Below are positions 12,090-24,470 of a DNA stretch of 64,000 nt, in pieces. This DNA is from Neurospora tetrasperma FGSC 2508 (lineage: Eukaryota; Ascomycota; Sordariomycetes; Sordariales; Sordariaceae). The stretch lies in NCBI RefSeq assembly GCF_000213175.1, contig NW_009799099.1:6089862-6153861 (forward strand). The letters run 5' to 3'. The notes below the pieces were generated by a model. That model had not been told where the DNA came from and did no database searches. It worked only from the letters and a program-made list of their open reading frames with translations. Positions within the stretch are counted from its first letter, which is position 1, and every line of letters begins with the position of its first letter. Both the position numbers and the translations under genes were made by a program.

Positions 12090-13674
12090 ATGCGCACCAC
12101 TTGCATCGCCACCGTCCTCCTGGCGTTGGCACCCACTGCCATCTTCGGTAGCCCCGTGCCTGTTCTTAAGGTCGGCGTCACCACTAGTGACCACCACGAT
12201 CTCACCGGTTCCAAGGTAGTTTCCCCCCCTCTCAAACCCCGATCACCCTCAAGTCAAGCTAACTGACACCTCCCAAGACCACCAAACTGAACCATGGTAT
12301 CGTTGACCGCGACGACCACAACCCTCCGACCAAAACCGCCGTTCCCGGCGACTTGTGCATCAATGCTCACGCCACCATGATTTGCACCCCCGGCGGAGAG
12401 GGTAAACCCAACTGGAACCAGAACACTAAGTTCTCTAAGCCTGACGACTCGGTCAACGTTGAGGCCGCCGTCGCCGAGGCAGCTGCCAAAGTCGAAGGCC
12501 GAGATGACACCGATCCCAACGTGTGGAACTGCAGCTCCACCTCCCTCAGACAGTACCAGTGCACCGGCGGCCCCGACAACGAGACGTGCATCTTCGACGA
12601 CGGCCGCAAGGTTTCTTGCACCAGCAACCAGAAGACTGCTGCCCTCCAGACCAACGCCAGAAACGGCGAAGGTCCTGATTTCACCTGCGTCACCGACACG
12701 AGGGGGGTTTGCGTTTGCACTGGTGCTGATCTCCGCTGCATCATTGAGAAGCAGGGTGATGCTACTTGCAGCTTTAATGGTTCCGATGGCGATGCCAGCA
12801 AGTTGAAGGTCAATACCGAGCGTCTTGCGACTGTTCTTTCCACAGTTGCGCCCAAGCCCAAGGACGACAGCGACCCCTTTGACGCCAACCCTAACTACTC
12901 CTGTTCTCAGATCTCGGACTGGACTTGGTCTTGTGGTTCGAACGGTGCTGATCCCGGCAATCCTAGCGGAAACAGCCTTGTCTCGGACGGTGGGCATTAT
13001 GACCCAGGTCAGGGATGTAACCAACCGCAGGGTTTCTTTGGTGGTTGTGACGGCAAGCTTGACTCTCACGACAAGATCGAGGGTGATCATGTTCCCAAAG
13101 CCAATGCCATTGGGTCCGACGTTACCTGCGTTGATGTAAGTCTTCGCCTTTCCCCTTTCCCACTCACTCACCACTAACGTCGTCCTAGATGACCGACCGT
13201 AACAAGCTCCCCTATCCCTCCGGCCTTAACGACTGCAGCGCCCTCCAATCTGACTTCCTCTCCCCCAACAACACCCTCTTCAACCCCGACCCCGACGTCA
13301 ATCCCCACTCCACCAATCCGGACGACTTCGTCCTCTCCTGGTCAACCGACTCCAAAACTTGCAAACACGCGGCCCACAACACTTGCCACCTTTCCATCTG
13401 CAACTACGCAATCATGGCTGGCGCAACCGTACCCGTCAAGATCCCCAAGGCAGTGATCAGAGAGAACATGAAGATGGTGCTGGATAAGTGCGTGGAGCAG
13501 CAGCAGGTGGGCGGCTATGTGTATCCTGAGACGACGCATGATGTGACTTTGGCGTTGGGGACGCTGGATACCACGCAGACCTATGGAAAGAGGGATGTGG
13601 CTACTAACGATGGTAATCCGGATGAGGATTGCAGTGTGGTGGAAAGCTTTTTCTGGTATTGCAAGGCCAGGTGA
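12090..13674 (+). CDS. Secreted Cys-rich protein, unrecognised family
   Basis: Exons are 12090-12215, 12278-13135 and 13189-13674, giving 489 aa. The introns (62 and 53 bp) have GTAGTT and GTAAGT donors, a CTAAC branch box and AG acceptors, and all junctions are phase 0. Residues 1-20 form a signal peptide (MRTTCIATVLLALAPTAIFG). The mature part is rich in Cys, Asp and Asn and has several N-x-S/T sites. Two features suggest repeated small Cys modules: the central CSQISDWTWSC and the C-terminal CSVVESFFWYC. A KR pair shortly before the C terminus (TYGKRD) could be a Kex2-type cleavage site, which would release a short tail with two Cys. No catalytic motif was recognised. It could be a cell-wall or extracellular protein, but that is inference from the signal peptide only. 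Confidence 0.8.
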
Positions 13675-14647
13675 GAAAGGGGTCGGACCGAACTGGGAAT
13701 CTGGTCGCAGTCCTAGGAGTTCCTTGGGATCTTGACCACTACCTACTTCTGACCAGCCAAGGATATAACTAGGGTAAAGGGTAACTTGGACGGGGGAAGT
13801 TCATGGGGGGTTTTAGCTCGAAGGATCTAGTCAAGATGCATAATGGTGATAGCTTGACGGCTTGACGATGGAGGTTTTTCCGACAGTCGCTGACGTGAGC
13901 CAGATAGCTGATATATACCTCTACAAACGCTCGTTGTCCTTGCAACATATAATCGTATCAAGGGTTGACTTGACAGAATCAAGTTGCCAGAAACTCCTTT
14001 TTACCCTTCAAGACCCCAGTGCTCGTGGCAAACACTCGTGCATCATCAAGCTCTTTCGACCGTTATGGGTAGAGGAATGTTTGACGCTTGCCATATTGGC
14101 TTTGGGAATAATTAGGCAGGCATTTACGCCAAGTTAAAGCATCAGATTAGCGATGAAAACGGCCGAGGGCAACTTGAGATCCTTGAGGTTTTACCAGATG
14201 TCTGCATTCTGCCACTGAACATTTTTTTAAAAACGACTTATCAGCCTGTCGCGAGCCCGCACCGATGGTTTGGTTCTTTCATCGGCCCTCAGGTCTGTTC
14301 ATTGTCCACGCGAAACGAAAACGGAAGGCACGCGTGAATGGGACTTGTTCGTTCCATCTGAACCTTTCCAGCTCGGCGCCAGCAAAATCGGGTACCAAGC
14401 AGATGGACGTGTCCCGTTTTCCCTCTTCTCTTTTTTTAACTCTCCTCAACACCAACTTTTATCACCAGCCATTTCTTGGTGTTTTGGTTTTGGCCGGTAA
14501 CTTCTACCGCTTCGTCCAAGCAGCGCTACAGTACTTCGGCAACGAAAGTACCTCTACATTCGACCTACTTACACCAGCCACACCTCCTTATCGTTCTTGC
14601 CAAGCCCCGCGATAAGCCAGCCCTGCGTCACCATCACCATCACAAGG
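13675..14647. other. Intergenic: 3' region of secreted gene and leader of the next gene
   Basis: The two flanking genes point the same way. Open frames at 13862-14137 and 14265-14615 show no coding signature. The last 250 bp are CA- and CT-rich and probably form the leader of the gene that begins at 14648. Confidence 0.45.
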
Positions 14648-15415
14648 ATGTCTCACCACCAGTCAGCCTGGACCGCGAATCGGTTCGGATCTCGGCCAGG
14701 CCACCCTACCGATCCGCACCGTCACCACTGGAACGCCATCCAAGACTCTCTTCACCCCATCTACCCGCGCCCTCGTTCCAACGTTCAGCTCGACTATCTC
14801 GACGAAATTATGCCTACGCCGCGACTGAAAGATCACGTTGACACCTTTTTTGGACCGGTCAGTGACGGTGGAAGTACGGTATGTCTTGTCTTCTCTCTCC
14901 GTCTCCTCTCCATCCCACCTTCACTCACTCTCTCTCCCTCCTTTATTATCTATCTTATTTTCTCCAATCTAACCAGTCCCCCCCCCCGTGCTTAGAACAA
15001 AGACGCCCACTTTACCCCCGTCCACCTACACGCCTCCCACCACGCCGACCTCTTCGACGACTTCACGCGCGACCGCCTCCCCGCCTCGGAAGACATCTAC
15101 GTGCCTCCGCACCTCCAGCCTCTCAACCCCGAAGACGAAGATGACGTGGTGCCTGACCAACACGCTGCGTTTGGCATCCAAAAGGCTACACAAAAGACGC
15201 GCGAGCCGGCCTGGAGGGATTTGGGACTGGAGGAGCTGATGCAGCAGGGTCCTGGGGCGCCGGGGGCCGGGTTGGGATTAGGGAATGGCGGAGTGGGTGG
15301 TGGGAGCACGGCGGGGGTTGCGGGGGGTGGAGGACCAGGGGCGGGGAATGGAGGGAGGAGTAGAGTGGCTAGGAAGAAGATGAGGGCCGGTGAGCATGGG
15401 GGTTTGCCGAGGTGA
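14648..15415 (+). CDS. Hypothetical protein with Gly-rich C terminus
   Basis: Exons are 14648-14878 and 14996-15415, giving 216 aa. The 117-bp intron has a GTATGT donor, a pyrimidine- and C-rich 3' half and a TTAG acceptor. The frame continues exactly, with whole codons on both sides. The N-terminal 70 residues are His/Pro-rich with a small conserved-looking core (DYLDEIMPTPRLKDHVDTFF). The middle holds DLFDDFTRDRLPASEDIYVP and an acidic NPEDEDD patch. The last 55 residues are almost entirely Gly/Ala and end in a basic tail (RSRVARKKMRAGEHGG). I do not recognise the family. No signal peptide or membrane segment is seen. An alternative acceptor (CCAG about 20 bp upstream) exists but would shift the frame. 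Confidence 0.65.
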
Positions 15416-16102
15416 AAAGTAATGTCGAAGTGGAAGGAGGGATGGCGATGATGATCATGATGATGAGCCATACGGACTGCGTTGGGACACGGCGGCTGAA
15501 GAAGGTATCGTCATGGAATGCGCAGAAGAACGATGACGGCGGCGGCGACGCGACATAGCGCTGGCGAGCGGACAGCTACGGAACATTTGCGGTTATAGCA
15601 TGGGCAGGAGTTCGAGTTTCCCGTTTGCGACGCGGTGACGGAGCGCAACGCATGGAGTTGGAAGGCTCATTACTATATGGGTCAACTTGACGGGCCCTGG
15701 ATCACAGAACAAGGGATAACATCACAACAGACGGCATGTTGGAAGCGGCGTATGGCGGCATAGCTAGGACGGCGCAAGATTGTTTATCAGAGATATCCCA
15801 TGGGTTTTTGCTGTTAGAATTGTGTACCCGAAACAACATAACTTCTCTTTCCAACGCCAACGTGGTTTCTTGAGTCCCGCCGTGAGAGATAACCATGCTG
15901 TTGCTCGAATAATGCGCCTCAGTTAATAACCGGCCTTGATTTGACCTGTGCTAATAATCTTCACAAACAATACCATCATGACCGCTTAAACGCCGTGCTA
16001 AATGCCCAATTCCAGATCCCAAAGCCCCAAACAGAGTATATGCCTCCTTCAGCATCCTATCCCTTCCTTTCAACCTGCCTTTTCCATCTCCTTTCCGCAT
16101 CA
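15416..16102. other. Convergent intergenic region
   Basis: It lies between the 3' ends of the Gly-rich hypothetical gene and trs31 and presumably holds both polyadenylation regions. No other gene is seen. Confidence 0.5.
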
Positions 16103-16978
16103 TCAACTCTTAGCCCCAATCAACGCCTCCCGCTCCAACACCTCCGGCTGGAACTTGACCAAGAACACCGTCCTACCAGGCCACATCTCCCCTCCCTCCC
16201 CTCTTCCACCATCCGCCCCCGTCCCTCCACTCCCATTATTACTCCCACTCCCACCGGTATCCCCAACCGTATGCGCCGTCACCCTCGCCGGAAACCCCGC
16301 ACCATCACAAACCCCCTCTATTATCCCCGCCGCAAACGCCGCGCAATTCAACTGGCTCATCTCCTTGGGCACACTGATATACGCATTCACCAGCGGCTCG
16401 TTATCGATAATCATGAACTCGTCGGGCGTGTCGGGGTTGGAGGATTTCTCGAGGCGGTCGGCTTGTCGCCCGAAGAGGTGCGTCCAGACGTTGATCTTGA
16501 TAAAGTGTAGGAGGGCGATGATGTTCAGTGGACGGAGTTGCGTGCGAGGAGGTTCGCGAAAGAGGAGGAGGTCGAGGAGTTTGAGGCCGATGGGGTGGCC
16601 TTGGAGGTTGAGGCTAGAAGCAGGTCTTGGGGTAAGCATTTGGACTGGATGAATGGGATATGGTGAAAGTGGTGGGCGGGGGAAGTGTATGAGCGACCAA
16701 CAGGACACGACCAAGGAACCAAACAAAACAACAATGTGCGGGTAAAAGATGGCATACCGTTTCTCCAACTCCTGAATTCCCGTCACCCTTCTCTGCGCAT
16801 ACGACACCATCTCGGCAAACAAATACGCAAAGGCCGCTTTGCTCAGCTCCGCCGTCTTAGTGCGGTTGAGCGGCCGGTGGTAAATCGTCTTGCCGTTCGA
16901 TGGGTATCGAAGCCCGGAATCCCCTGCGCGTCCGCCGCCGCCGCCGCTGCCTGCTCCGGCTGGTAAGTGGTTAGACAT
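16103..16978 (-). CDS. trs31: TRAPP complex subunit Trs31 (TRAPPC5)
   Basis: Exons on the minus strand are 16978-16758 and 16613-16103, giving 243 aa. The 144-bp intron (16757-16614) has a GTATGC donor and a TCTAG acceptor; splicing restores the family sequence EKRLNLQGHPIGLKLLDLLL across a split Arg codon. Conserved blocks include IYHRPLNRTKTAELSKAAFA, FAEMVSYAQRRVTGIQ, ALLHFIKINVW, EFMIIDNEPLVNAYISVPKE and MSQLNCAAFAAGIIEG. Trs31 is a core Bet3-family subunit of the TRAPP tethering complexes that act as Rab GEFs at the Golgi. Two additions to the usual form are visible: a Gly-rich N terminus coded by a CCG repeat, and a Gly/Ser-rich loop between TAHTVGD and the final strand (TVFLVKFQPEVLEREA). 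The intron is a multiple of three and has no stop. Confidence 0.93.
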   Translation of the reverse strand: MSNHLPAGAGSGGGGGRAGDSGLRYPSNGKTIYHRPLNRTKTAELSKAAFAYLFAEMVSYAQRRVTGIQELEKRYAIFYPHIVVLFGSLVVSCWSLIHFPRPPLSPYPIHPVQMLTPRPASSLNLQGHPIGLKLLDLLLFREPPRTQLRPLNIIALLHFIKINVWTHLFGRQADRLEKSSNPDTPDEFMIIDNEPLVNAYISVPKEMSQLNCAAFAAGIIEGVCDGAGFPARVTAHTVGDTGGSGSNNGSGGTGADGGRGEGGEMWPGRTVFLVKFQPEVLEREALIGAKS

Positions 16979-18010
16979 GGCTGCTGGTGATGGCCCTTGT
17001 GTCGAGGACGTGTTTGTCGATCGATGGAGGCGGTAACGTAGTGTAGGTATGTGCGCGACGGTTATGGTGTTGTTGTGTATGACGTCGCTGGTTGAACTGG
17101 TTCGCGATGCTGTAGACAGACAGCTATATTTGGTGGTTTGGATTCCGTTGGATGCTTGGGATGGTGGGACATGAACGGCCGCAAGTTGACGAGGGGACTC
17201 GGGAGCTTCAGGTGTCAGTGGGTGAGCCAAGCTACGGTAGCCGCGATTGACTGTGGCTTGGTGGGTAGGTGGGTCCGGCGACCAAAGGTACCTTTGAAGT
17301 ACCTGTACTGCCTGCATACTCTCTGCACGCTCAAGCAAGGTACATGCAACTATTCAACTTGTTTTGTTTTCGACTTCCCCCCTTTTCGCCCAGTTTTTAA
17401 TGGCCAGTGATGGCATCCAACAAGACCGACAATATTATGAGCGCACTCAACCCAGGTTGAATTAAATGATTATATACCTCGCTCCTCGACATAATCATTA
17501 CTGAAAAACACTAATGGCGGGAAATAAGCGTGCTCTGTTGGTGTTGTCGCACGTTGTTCTCAAATTAATACAACGAACCATTGCTTCAACCTCGGCACCA
17601 TTTCACCACGCCAACTCTCAAGGCTCAGCAAGCGTAGCAATGAAATAATAGGTATCACATGTATCGTATAGTGTTGTCCCGCCTCTAGAAACTCGACAAC
17701 TTTTTCTATCGTGCTGCAATAAGACTAAAGTCACTTCCACCTGGACCACAATTCCTCTCACTCTATTTTTAATCGTCCTTTCATCGCCCCAAAATGGCAA
17801 CCAAAGAAGCTTTCATAGCTGCTCTGTCCATCACCTCCACAACTTGCTCACTTCCATTCTGATCTCATCCACCCCATCATGCAAGGCAGGTCGGAACTTA
17901 TTCACCAACACCGCCCTTTTCATACGAGAACATCCCATCTCTTCTTCACTGTCGCTTTCCCTGGTTCGCTTTCCCTCGGCCGTCGATGTATTATCATCCG
18001 GTTGACCATA
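16979..18010. other. Intergenic: upstream of trs31, downstream of CAND1
   Basis: Both neighbours are leftward. The 400 bp nearest trs31 probably hold its leader and promoter. A run of short GGTACC-like words lies at about 17285-17345. No gene is supported. Confidence 0.45.
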
Positions 18011-21000
18011 CTAAATCACGCCGGCACCTTTGCTATCCTCATCTCTTAGGATCTGAAGTTGTGTCTTATACTCCTTCGATGCCCATTCCCAATAGCTGTG
18101 CCAGACCTGGTTAGTACCCGCCACCGCAGCCGATCCCCCGGGAACTGCCGCTCCCACCGCGCCGCCCGCGCTGAGGAAAGCCTTGAGTTTCTCCCCGAGC
18201 AAGAGCGTGACCCTAAGTGCTGCCCGGTTGGCCTCGGCTTGCTTCTCGAGCTCCTGCTTGACCGCCGTGTCCTTCAGCTTGGTCGACAGCGTCTTACGGA
18301 AGGCCTCTGCGATGGAGTCTAGGCGGCGAATGGTCTCCTCAGGGTCGATGTAGGCGAGCTTGGAAACCATGAGGTTGCAAAGAGCTTTGATGTCGTTATC
18401 ATCCGACAGGCCAGCGACAATGCGGTCGTAAAGATCGATGATGCTGATGCGAGAAAACGCGGTTTCCATAAGCGCGTAGAGGGTTTCGTATGCGGCCTAG
18501 GAACGTTAGTCTCAGGTAACCTTGTACACAAAATCACCTACTCACCTTGCGAAGTTCCAAACCATCATCGATAATATGCTTGAACGGACCCATCTGCACC
18601 TCCCTGATGAGTTCCGGCTTGATCACTGTCTCCTTCATGACGTAAGGCATCAGCTTGTTAAGATGACCAAGGATGACGTCCGCCTTGTTGTGCGCCGCCG
18701 AATTGAGCGTCGACATGGCATGACGGCGGTTCTCCATCTCGGGATCTTCCAGCATCGTCTTGAGCATGTCAACCAGGTGGCTCTTGAGCATGCTGTCAAA
18801 GACCTCGTTCTCATCGGCGAGAGTGTAGCGAAGGGCCTGAATGGCGATGGCCCTCAACAAAGGCGACGGGTCGTTGAGGAGGGACTTTGGATCGTTAGTG
18901 CCAGAAAACCTCACAGACAGCGTAGGTCCCAACTTACCACAAGCTTTGACATGTACGTCTTAGGATCAATAATAACCAACCGACCAATACACTCTGCACA
19001 AACTGCCTTGTTGTCCTCTGACCCCGACGCAGCAAGGATCTGGTTCCAAATTGGCGTCGATAACTCACCAAGGTCGGTCGAAGACATGGCAACCTGCTGA
19101 AGAACCTCCTTGATAGACTGAAGGAGCAAGTACTGCGTGTTACCCCCTTGCTGCATCGACTGAAGGATCACGGGGACATAAGCAGCTACATTGCCCGCGC
19201 CAGCACGACCCAAAGCAACGGCAGCAGAAAGCGACGTCTTGTCGTACTCGCTATGGAACTGCTCAAGGAAGAGGCTGGGAGAGTACGGGAACTTGTCCCC
19301 AAGACGAAGTCCAGCCTCACCCAGGATGGTAAGCGCAAGGCTGGCCCTCTCTCCTTTCTGCTTCTGGATCTCCTGGACGAACAGCTCGGCCGTGTAGGTG
19401 CCCTTGTTACCACTCGCCACAAGAAGGGTACCAATCACCTTTCCGACCACCGATGGGTCACCGCTCAGGGCAACCTCGTTGAGCAGACGCTGCATAAGAA
19501 CCTCTCCCTGTCCAGTCTGGCCGATGCTATTGACAAGCACTAGAAGAGAGTCGAGGACCGTGCCTGTAACTGTCGACTCCATAAGTAGTTTACACAGCGC
19601 GGTCATGAGCTCCTCGATGATGACAATTTGCGGCTTCTCTTGGGCCAGGCGTGCAAGCACGAGAAGACCGGGGCCAAGAAGTTGGGCATCGTAATGGGTG
19701 ATGACTGTGACCAGCGCGGTCACCACCTTTTGGACAGTCGCATCATCCAGAGTGTTTTTGGTAGCCGGCGAGAGGACCAAATGCTTGAGAGCCATGACGC
19801 TGGAACCCCTCAACGAGCGGTTGGCCTTGCGCAACTGAGCGGCAAGTTCAACAACCACTTCTTGCGTCCATGGTGCGTCAAAAGAGATTTCAGACGACGA
19901 GAAAGCGGCGATAGTGTCAATGGCCCGAACGGCGGCGAGACGTGTGGTTTCGTTGAAGAGCCTTTCCTTGAGGTGACCGAGGGCAGTCTTCCGGTCCACG
20001 TCCGAGAGTAAGGTAGCGCCCTCGGTACCCGAAGTTCGAGAGAGGAGGGTCCCAAGGGCATGGATGGCCTTCTGGCGAACTTCAGCGTCAGCGTCATTGT
20101 CAGTGGTACGGTCAACAATCACACTGTAAAGCTTCTGCAGCTCTCCCTTGTACTTTTGCGCAGTCATACGAGCACGCGGGGGAGTGATGGCCTTGGAGAC
20201 TTCCTCGGCGGTTTGGACCGCCTCAGCGGCGATCTTGTAGACACGGTCATGAACAACCGAAACAACGCCGTCAACAATCTTTGGTAGATACGGCTGCAGG
20301 TCGTTTGAAGAGTGGTTCCTCGCGAAGCTGCTGATCAGGCGAAGCGCGGCAATGCGAAGAGTGTTAGTCGTAGCAGAGGCGCTGCCACCAGCAAAGGAAA
20401 CCGGCGCGGATGAAGTGCTTGAACCGGTCACCTTGATGGCATCCAGGATAAGATCTGTGATTTGGTCAAGATATGGCGCAAGGCCACCCTTTTGAACAGA
20501 AATCAGATCATCAAGGATGCTGATTGTGGCCTGTTTCGTGGGAATGAGCTTGCCCTTGAGCAACCTGGTAGCCGACTTGACGATAGCAGGAGTGAGGGCG
20601 GCAAGATCGGCACGGGGTCCGGATGCTGGGATCTTTTCGGCCTTTGGCGACGTGAGTCCGGTGCCGGAAAGGTTGACGGGCATCCCAGCTTGACCGGCTG
20701 CGCTACTCTGGCGTCTGCGCTTCCGGCTTTGAGGAGCTTGGCCAAGGCTATCGCCAGTGGCGTCGTCGATCGTAAAGTCGGGGATAACACCCTCTCCCGT
20801 CTTGCGAATCAGCAAAGAGACGGCAGAGAGAACCTCAAGGCGAACATTCTCCTCGCGCTCGTCGAACCTCTTGACTAATGCCGGGGCAACCTTTTGGTAG
20901 AGAACACCGCTCTCGAGGAGGTCGCCGCTGCTTCTCGTGGAGATGATGGTATGGAGGGCCTTTGCAGCACATCGCCTGACCTTCCAGCTGGCATCATCGT

Positions 21001-22159
21001 CGTCGTCAAAGTTACCGTCAGCCTCAAACTCATCGTCGTCGTCGAAATCGGCATCCTCCTCTCCCTCCTCTTCCATCTCCTCGTCCTCGTCGGCGGCGTA
21101 GTTGGGGTCGAACTTGAGGTAGCGCAGACACGCCTCGATGGCATCATTAGTGTACGGACGCATCTGGTTGGGGCAGGAGGAGAGAAATGCGTCTAGCGCA
21201 ACAAGAGCGGCTTCTCGGACGTCGCTCCATTCCGAGGTAGTCTCGCTGCCTTCTTGGATTGCTTCGAGTTGTGCCTGCAACTCCTCCTCGTTGAGGGCAT
21301 CGAGAGCGAAACTGACGACTTCTGGCAGATATCGGCCAAACCTGTGCGGAATGGAGCGGGCCATAGAACCCAGGATGGTGATGTAGAGACGGCGGGTGGC
21401 GGGTGGCATGCTCGACTTGCGTAACAGAGCGACAGTGCGCTTGACGAAAGCAGCCAAGAGATCGTCCGACAAGTAATGAGCCAGCATGGAAACGGCGGCA
21501 ACGGCCCTCTTCTTGACGACGGAAGCGCACTTCTCCTGGGCCAAGAGGTTGAGAACGGCATCGTGGAGAGCCTCGATCTCGACCAGGGTCAGCACTGGGC
21601 CGAAGCATCTGACAACCTCGATAAGAACGTCGACAGAGTCCGAAGTGACTTGGGCTCCCTGAAGCAGACCGGGTACCTGCTTGCCGGCAGTCTGACCGAG
21701 GAAACGAGGGATAAGCAACTTGTTGACGCTGTCATAAGCCTCTTGAGCTTCCTTGGTCAGCGCAACACCAGGCACAGGACGCGGCAAGGCCTCGACGACG
21801 GCTTTGAGGGCCATGGCAGGAACTGAGTTGACATCCGAGTTATGGCTTTGCAACTCGATAAGCTTCTGCAGGGCCGTGGAGTAGAGCGGGGAGGGGAGCT
21901 TCTTGACCAGGGGACCCAGCACCTTGATGGCCTGGTTCTGGACCTCGCCATTCTGGTCACTCAGAGCCTTGATGACCTCGTCAAGAGTGCGATTTGATGT
22001 GTTGAAGTCGTGCTGGAGGATGTCTGGCTTGGCAACGTTGAAGGTGGCCAACAAGTCGTTGAGGGCCATGTAGCGGAAATCGGGGTCGGCATCGCTGATC
22101 TTGGTGAGGAGGAGGCTGACCGTGTGGGAGGTCGGGTTGGTCGGGACCGTCGTCGCCAT
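18011..22159 (-). CDS. cand1: CAND1/TIP120, cullin-associated NEDD8-dissociated protein
   Basis: Exons on the minus strand are 22159-18938, 18884-18546 and 18496-18011, giving 1348 aa. The introns (53 and 49 bp) have GTAAGT and GTGAGT donors and CTAAC branch boxes, and both are phase 0. The protein is built of HEAT repeats from end to end. It opens with the family start (LLTKISDADPDFRYMALNDL), has the long acidic insertion typical of CAND1 (EDEEMEEEGEEDADFDDDDE, about residues 355-400), and ends with the TIP120 domain, beginning at SLLNDPSPLLRAIAIQAL and including NRRHAMSTLNSAAHNK and LGHLNKLMPYVMKETVIKPE. CAND1 binds un-neddylated cullin-Rbx1 and exchanges substrate receptors of SCF ligases. 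Length and domain order are normal for fungi. One start is clear: ATG 22159 in a good context. Confidence 0.95.
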
Positions 22160-23400
22160 GATGGATGTATTATTATTGTGGGATCAACCGCACATTCGAT
22201 AATGGTACTAGATGTGGCAAACACTGGGGTTTCTCTGGCGATGTTAGCTTCCGCGCGTTAAACTGTTGCGCCGTGTTGTATGGTGCTAGCAGTAAACAAA
22301 CAGTTGTTGACTTGATGATGTTGCTATCGCGAGGTGGAGTGGAGAAGGGCCAGCAAGGTGAGCTACCACCTACATGTAAACAGACTGGAGCTGACACTAG
22401 GCTTTGCTTCCTTTGTAGACGGGACTGCCTGGCCTGGTGTGATCCAAGAGTCGCCGTTGCTTCGTTAATCGGGGAGCGGGATGGAAATGCGCGGGAAAGG
22501 ACGGAAACTTCAAAACTGTTGTTGTTGCGGGAAGAGAAAAAAAAAAGGTCGAATGTTTGTTTGCCTCCCTCTCTCAATGTCAGGTCAAACAACAACGCAG
22601 GCACCAGGCATGAACTGTAAAGTCAACCGAAAAAGGTTCCCATCTGCACAAGTCCGGACGGCTACCCAAGTGGCAGCAGCAGCTACAGTAGCTCATGCCC
22701 GCCGCTGAAGGTGCTGTCAAATGGTGGGGTGATGACAGGGGCAATCGGCCAAGGTAGGTACGTACCTCCAGACTCCAGGCAGGCACCAGCTTGCGGCAGG
22801 CAAGTGGAGTTCTCTCTTCAGTTCTGGCATCATGTTTCGGCAAGCTTGGACCACCTGCTGTTGCTGCCGAGTTGATGGAAGACACGAGAGACGAGCGGCC
22901 CATCAACAACACCGCAGCCACGGATGCAAGAATTGTGATCTCTATCATTTCATTCGAATTGAAATTATGTGAAAGGAAAAGGGGCCAGAAATGAAAGAGG
23001 CAGTCACGAAAGCGCAACTCAAGACGACAGAGTTTATCCGCTTCATCGCTGGCGCCAAGACTCGCGTGTACTGTGTAAGTCGTCGACATCATTGATGTGT
23101 CGGCCAATAGAGAACATCAGACATATTCCGTGTGTGACAGAATGGACATGAAGAAGAGAAACTACCATATATGATGGAGTGAATCCCTCCAGCTACCCTT
23201 CACGGTTTTAACAAACGACTGTTGTCCATCTACCTATACTTTAGGTGCAAGACACGAATGCCTCATATACACTATTCACCACACCAACCGCCATCATGCG
23301 AGCCTCAAGATTGCGAGCTTCCATCCTGCCATAAGTAATTCGCCAGCCTATACACAACTAATCATCTGACTTCGACACGTTCCGTTATGCAACTCTGGGC
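22160..23400. other. Upstream region of CAND1
   Basis: It contains the promoter and leader of the leftward CAND1 gene. The open frames here overlap on both strands and none is convincing. Confidence 0.4.
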
Positions 23401-23403
23401 AAT

Positions 23404-24000
23404 GTGCACAAGGCAAGCGACTGGACATGCTCGTCTCTTTTTCCGAGTTGTACGAGCGCAGCTAACAATTCCTCAGCTTCTCCTCGTCTCCTGGAATCTC
23501 CATGCCAATACCTGATCGCCAGCGGATCAGCAAAGAAGAAACTCGTTGATCACGGAAAGGAGCACGAAGGATTCAAGAGGCACGACGAACACAAGGAGGA
23601 AGAGGCCAGGGCGAAGCAAACAGACGACAACGAGAAGCTGAGAAAGACCAACTCGGTCAACAAGAACATGGACTTCAAGACGGATGATGCAAGCAGCTCC
23701 AAGCAGTCAAATTAAGGGGATAAGCTGAAGGATGACAAGGTGAGTGAACCCAGCTACATTCACATGAACTTGACGAGAACTCCTGCCGACTTTTATGGCC
23801 CACCTTGCAGTTGGCCGGGGATTTGGCGACAGTCTCGGAAAATCCATCTGACGCAAAATCTAAGCCGCTGCACCCTCGCCAGAGTCATTGCCAGAATCAA
23901 GAGATTCTACAAGCAGCAAGTCCGGCCTACCCGGTTCACTACCCGGTTCGAGCTCGACCGACAAGGCCATTGGCAGGGGATGCAGTGGTGGACGTTTAAC
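23404..24000 (+). pseudogene. Possible small hydrophilic protein gene with an in-frame stop
   Basis: The frame at 23404-23715 encodes a strongly charged stretch (EHEGFKRHDEHKEEEARAKQ and onward) of a kind that chance rarely gives. It stops at TAA 23713. The same frame then continues through GDKLKDDK to a consensus GTGAGT donor at 23740. An acceptor (CTTGCAG) ends at 23810, and the same phase stays open to about 23999. An upstream CTAAC...CCTCAG at about 23461-23475 looks like the end of an earlier intron, so the true first exon may lie further left. Options are a host gene with one nonsense codon, a short protein with a 3'UTR intron, or chance. No family was recognised. Confidence 0.3.
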
Positions 24001-24470
24001 TGGGTGTGGACGAGGGAAGGCATGATTTAACCTCGTGCAAGAACGGATGAGTGAGCGTACTTACTTACCTCTGAATCTGTCAAATATTTGACTTTGTTAT
24101 GCTGCTCGGCGAGCGCGGACATCCCAGATAAGCTTCGATGACGCAATCTCAATTGACCCTGGAGAGTTCAACATATGGGGAGTCGGTGCAAGCGCAACTC
24201 AATGTCGACACCTACCTCTCACTAATCAAAACACCAAGTACGAGGCAAGAACACATGACAACCAGACAAAACATGTGTGCTTGAAATAGCAACTTACCAC
24301 ATCTTCACCTCGCCCTGTCAAACCGCCATCCTCCTTCGCGGAACACTTCTCCAGTTCATCCCAGCCACTCATTTGCCCGCAACCATCATCCCGGCATAAT
24401 CCCTTCACAAATCCAGTATCATTATTTTCCGCAGATCCGGTCATCTCCCCCATTCGCGCTCACACCTGTA

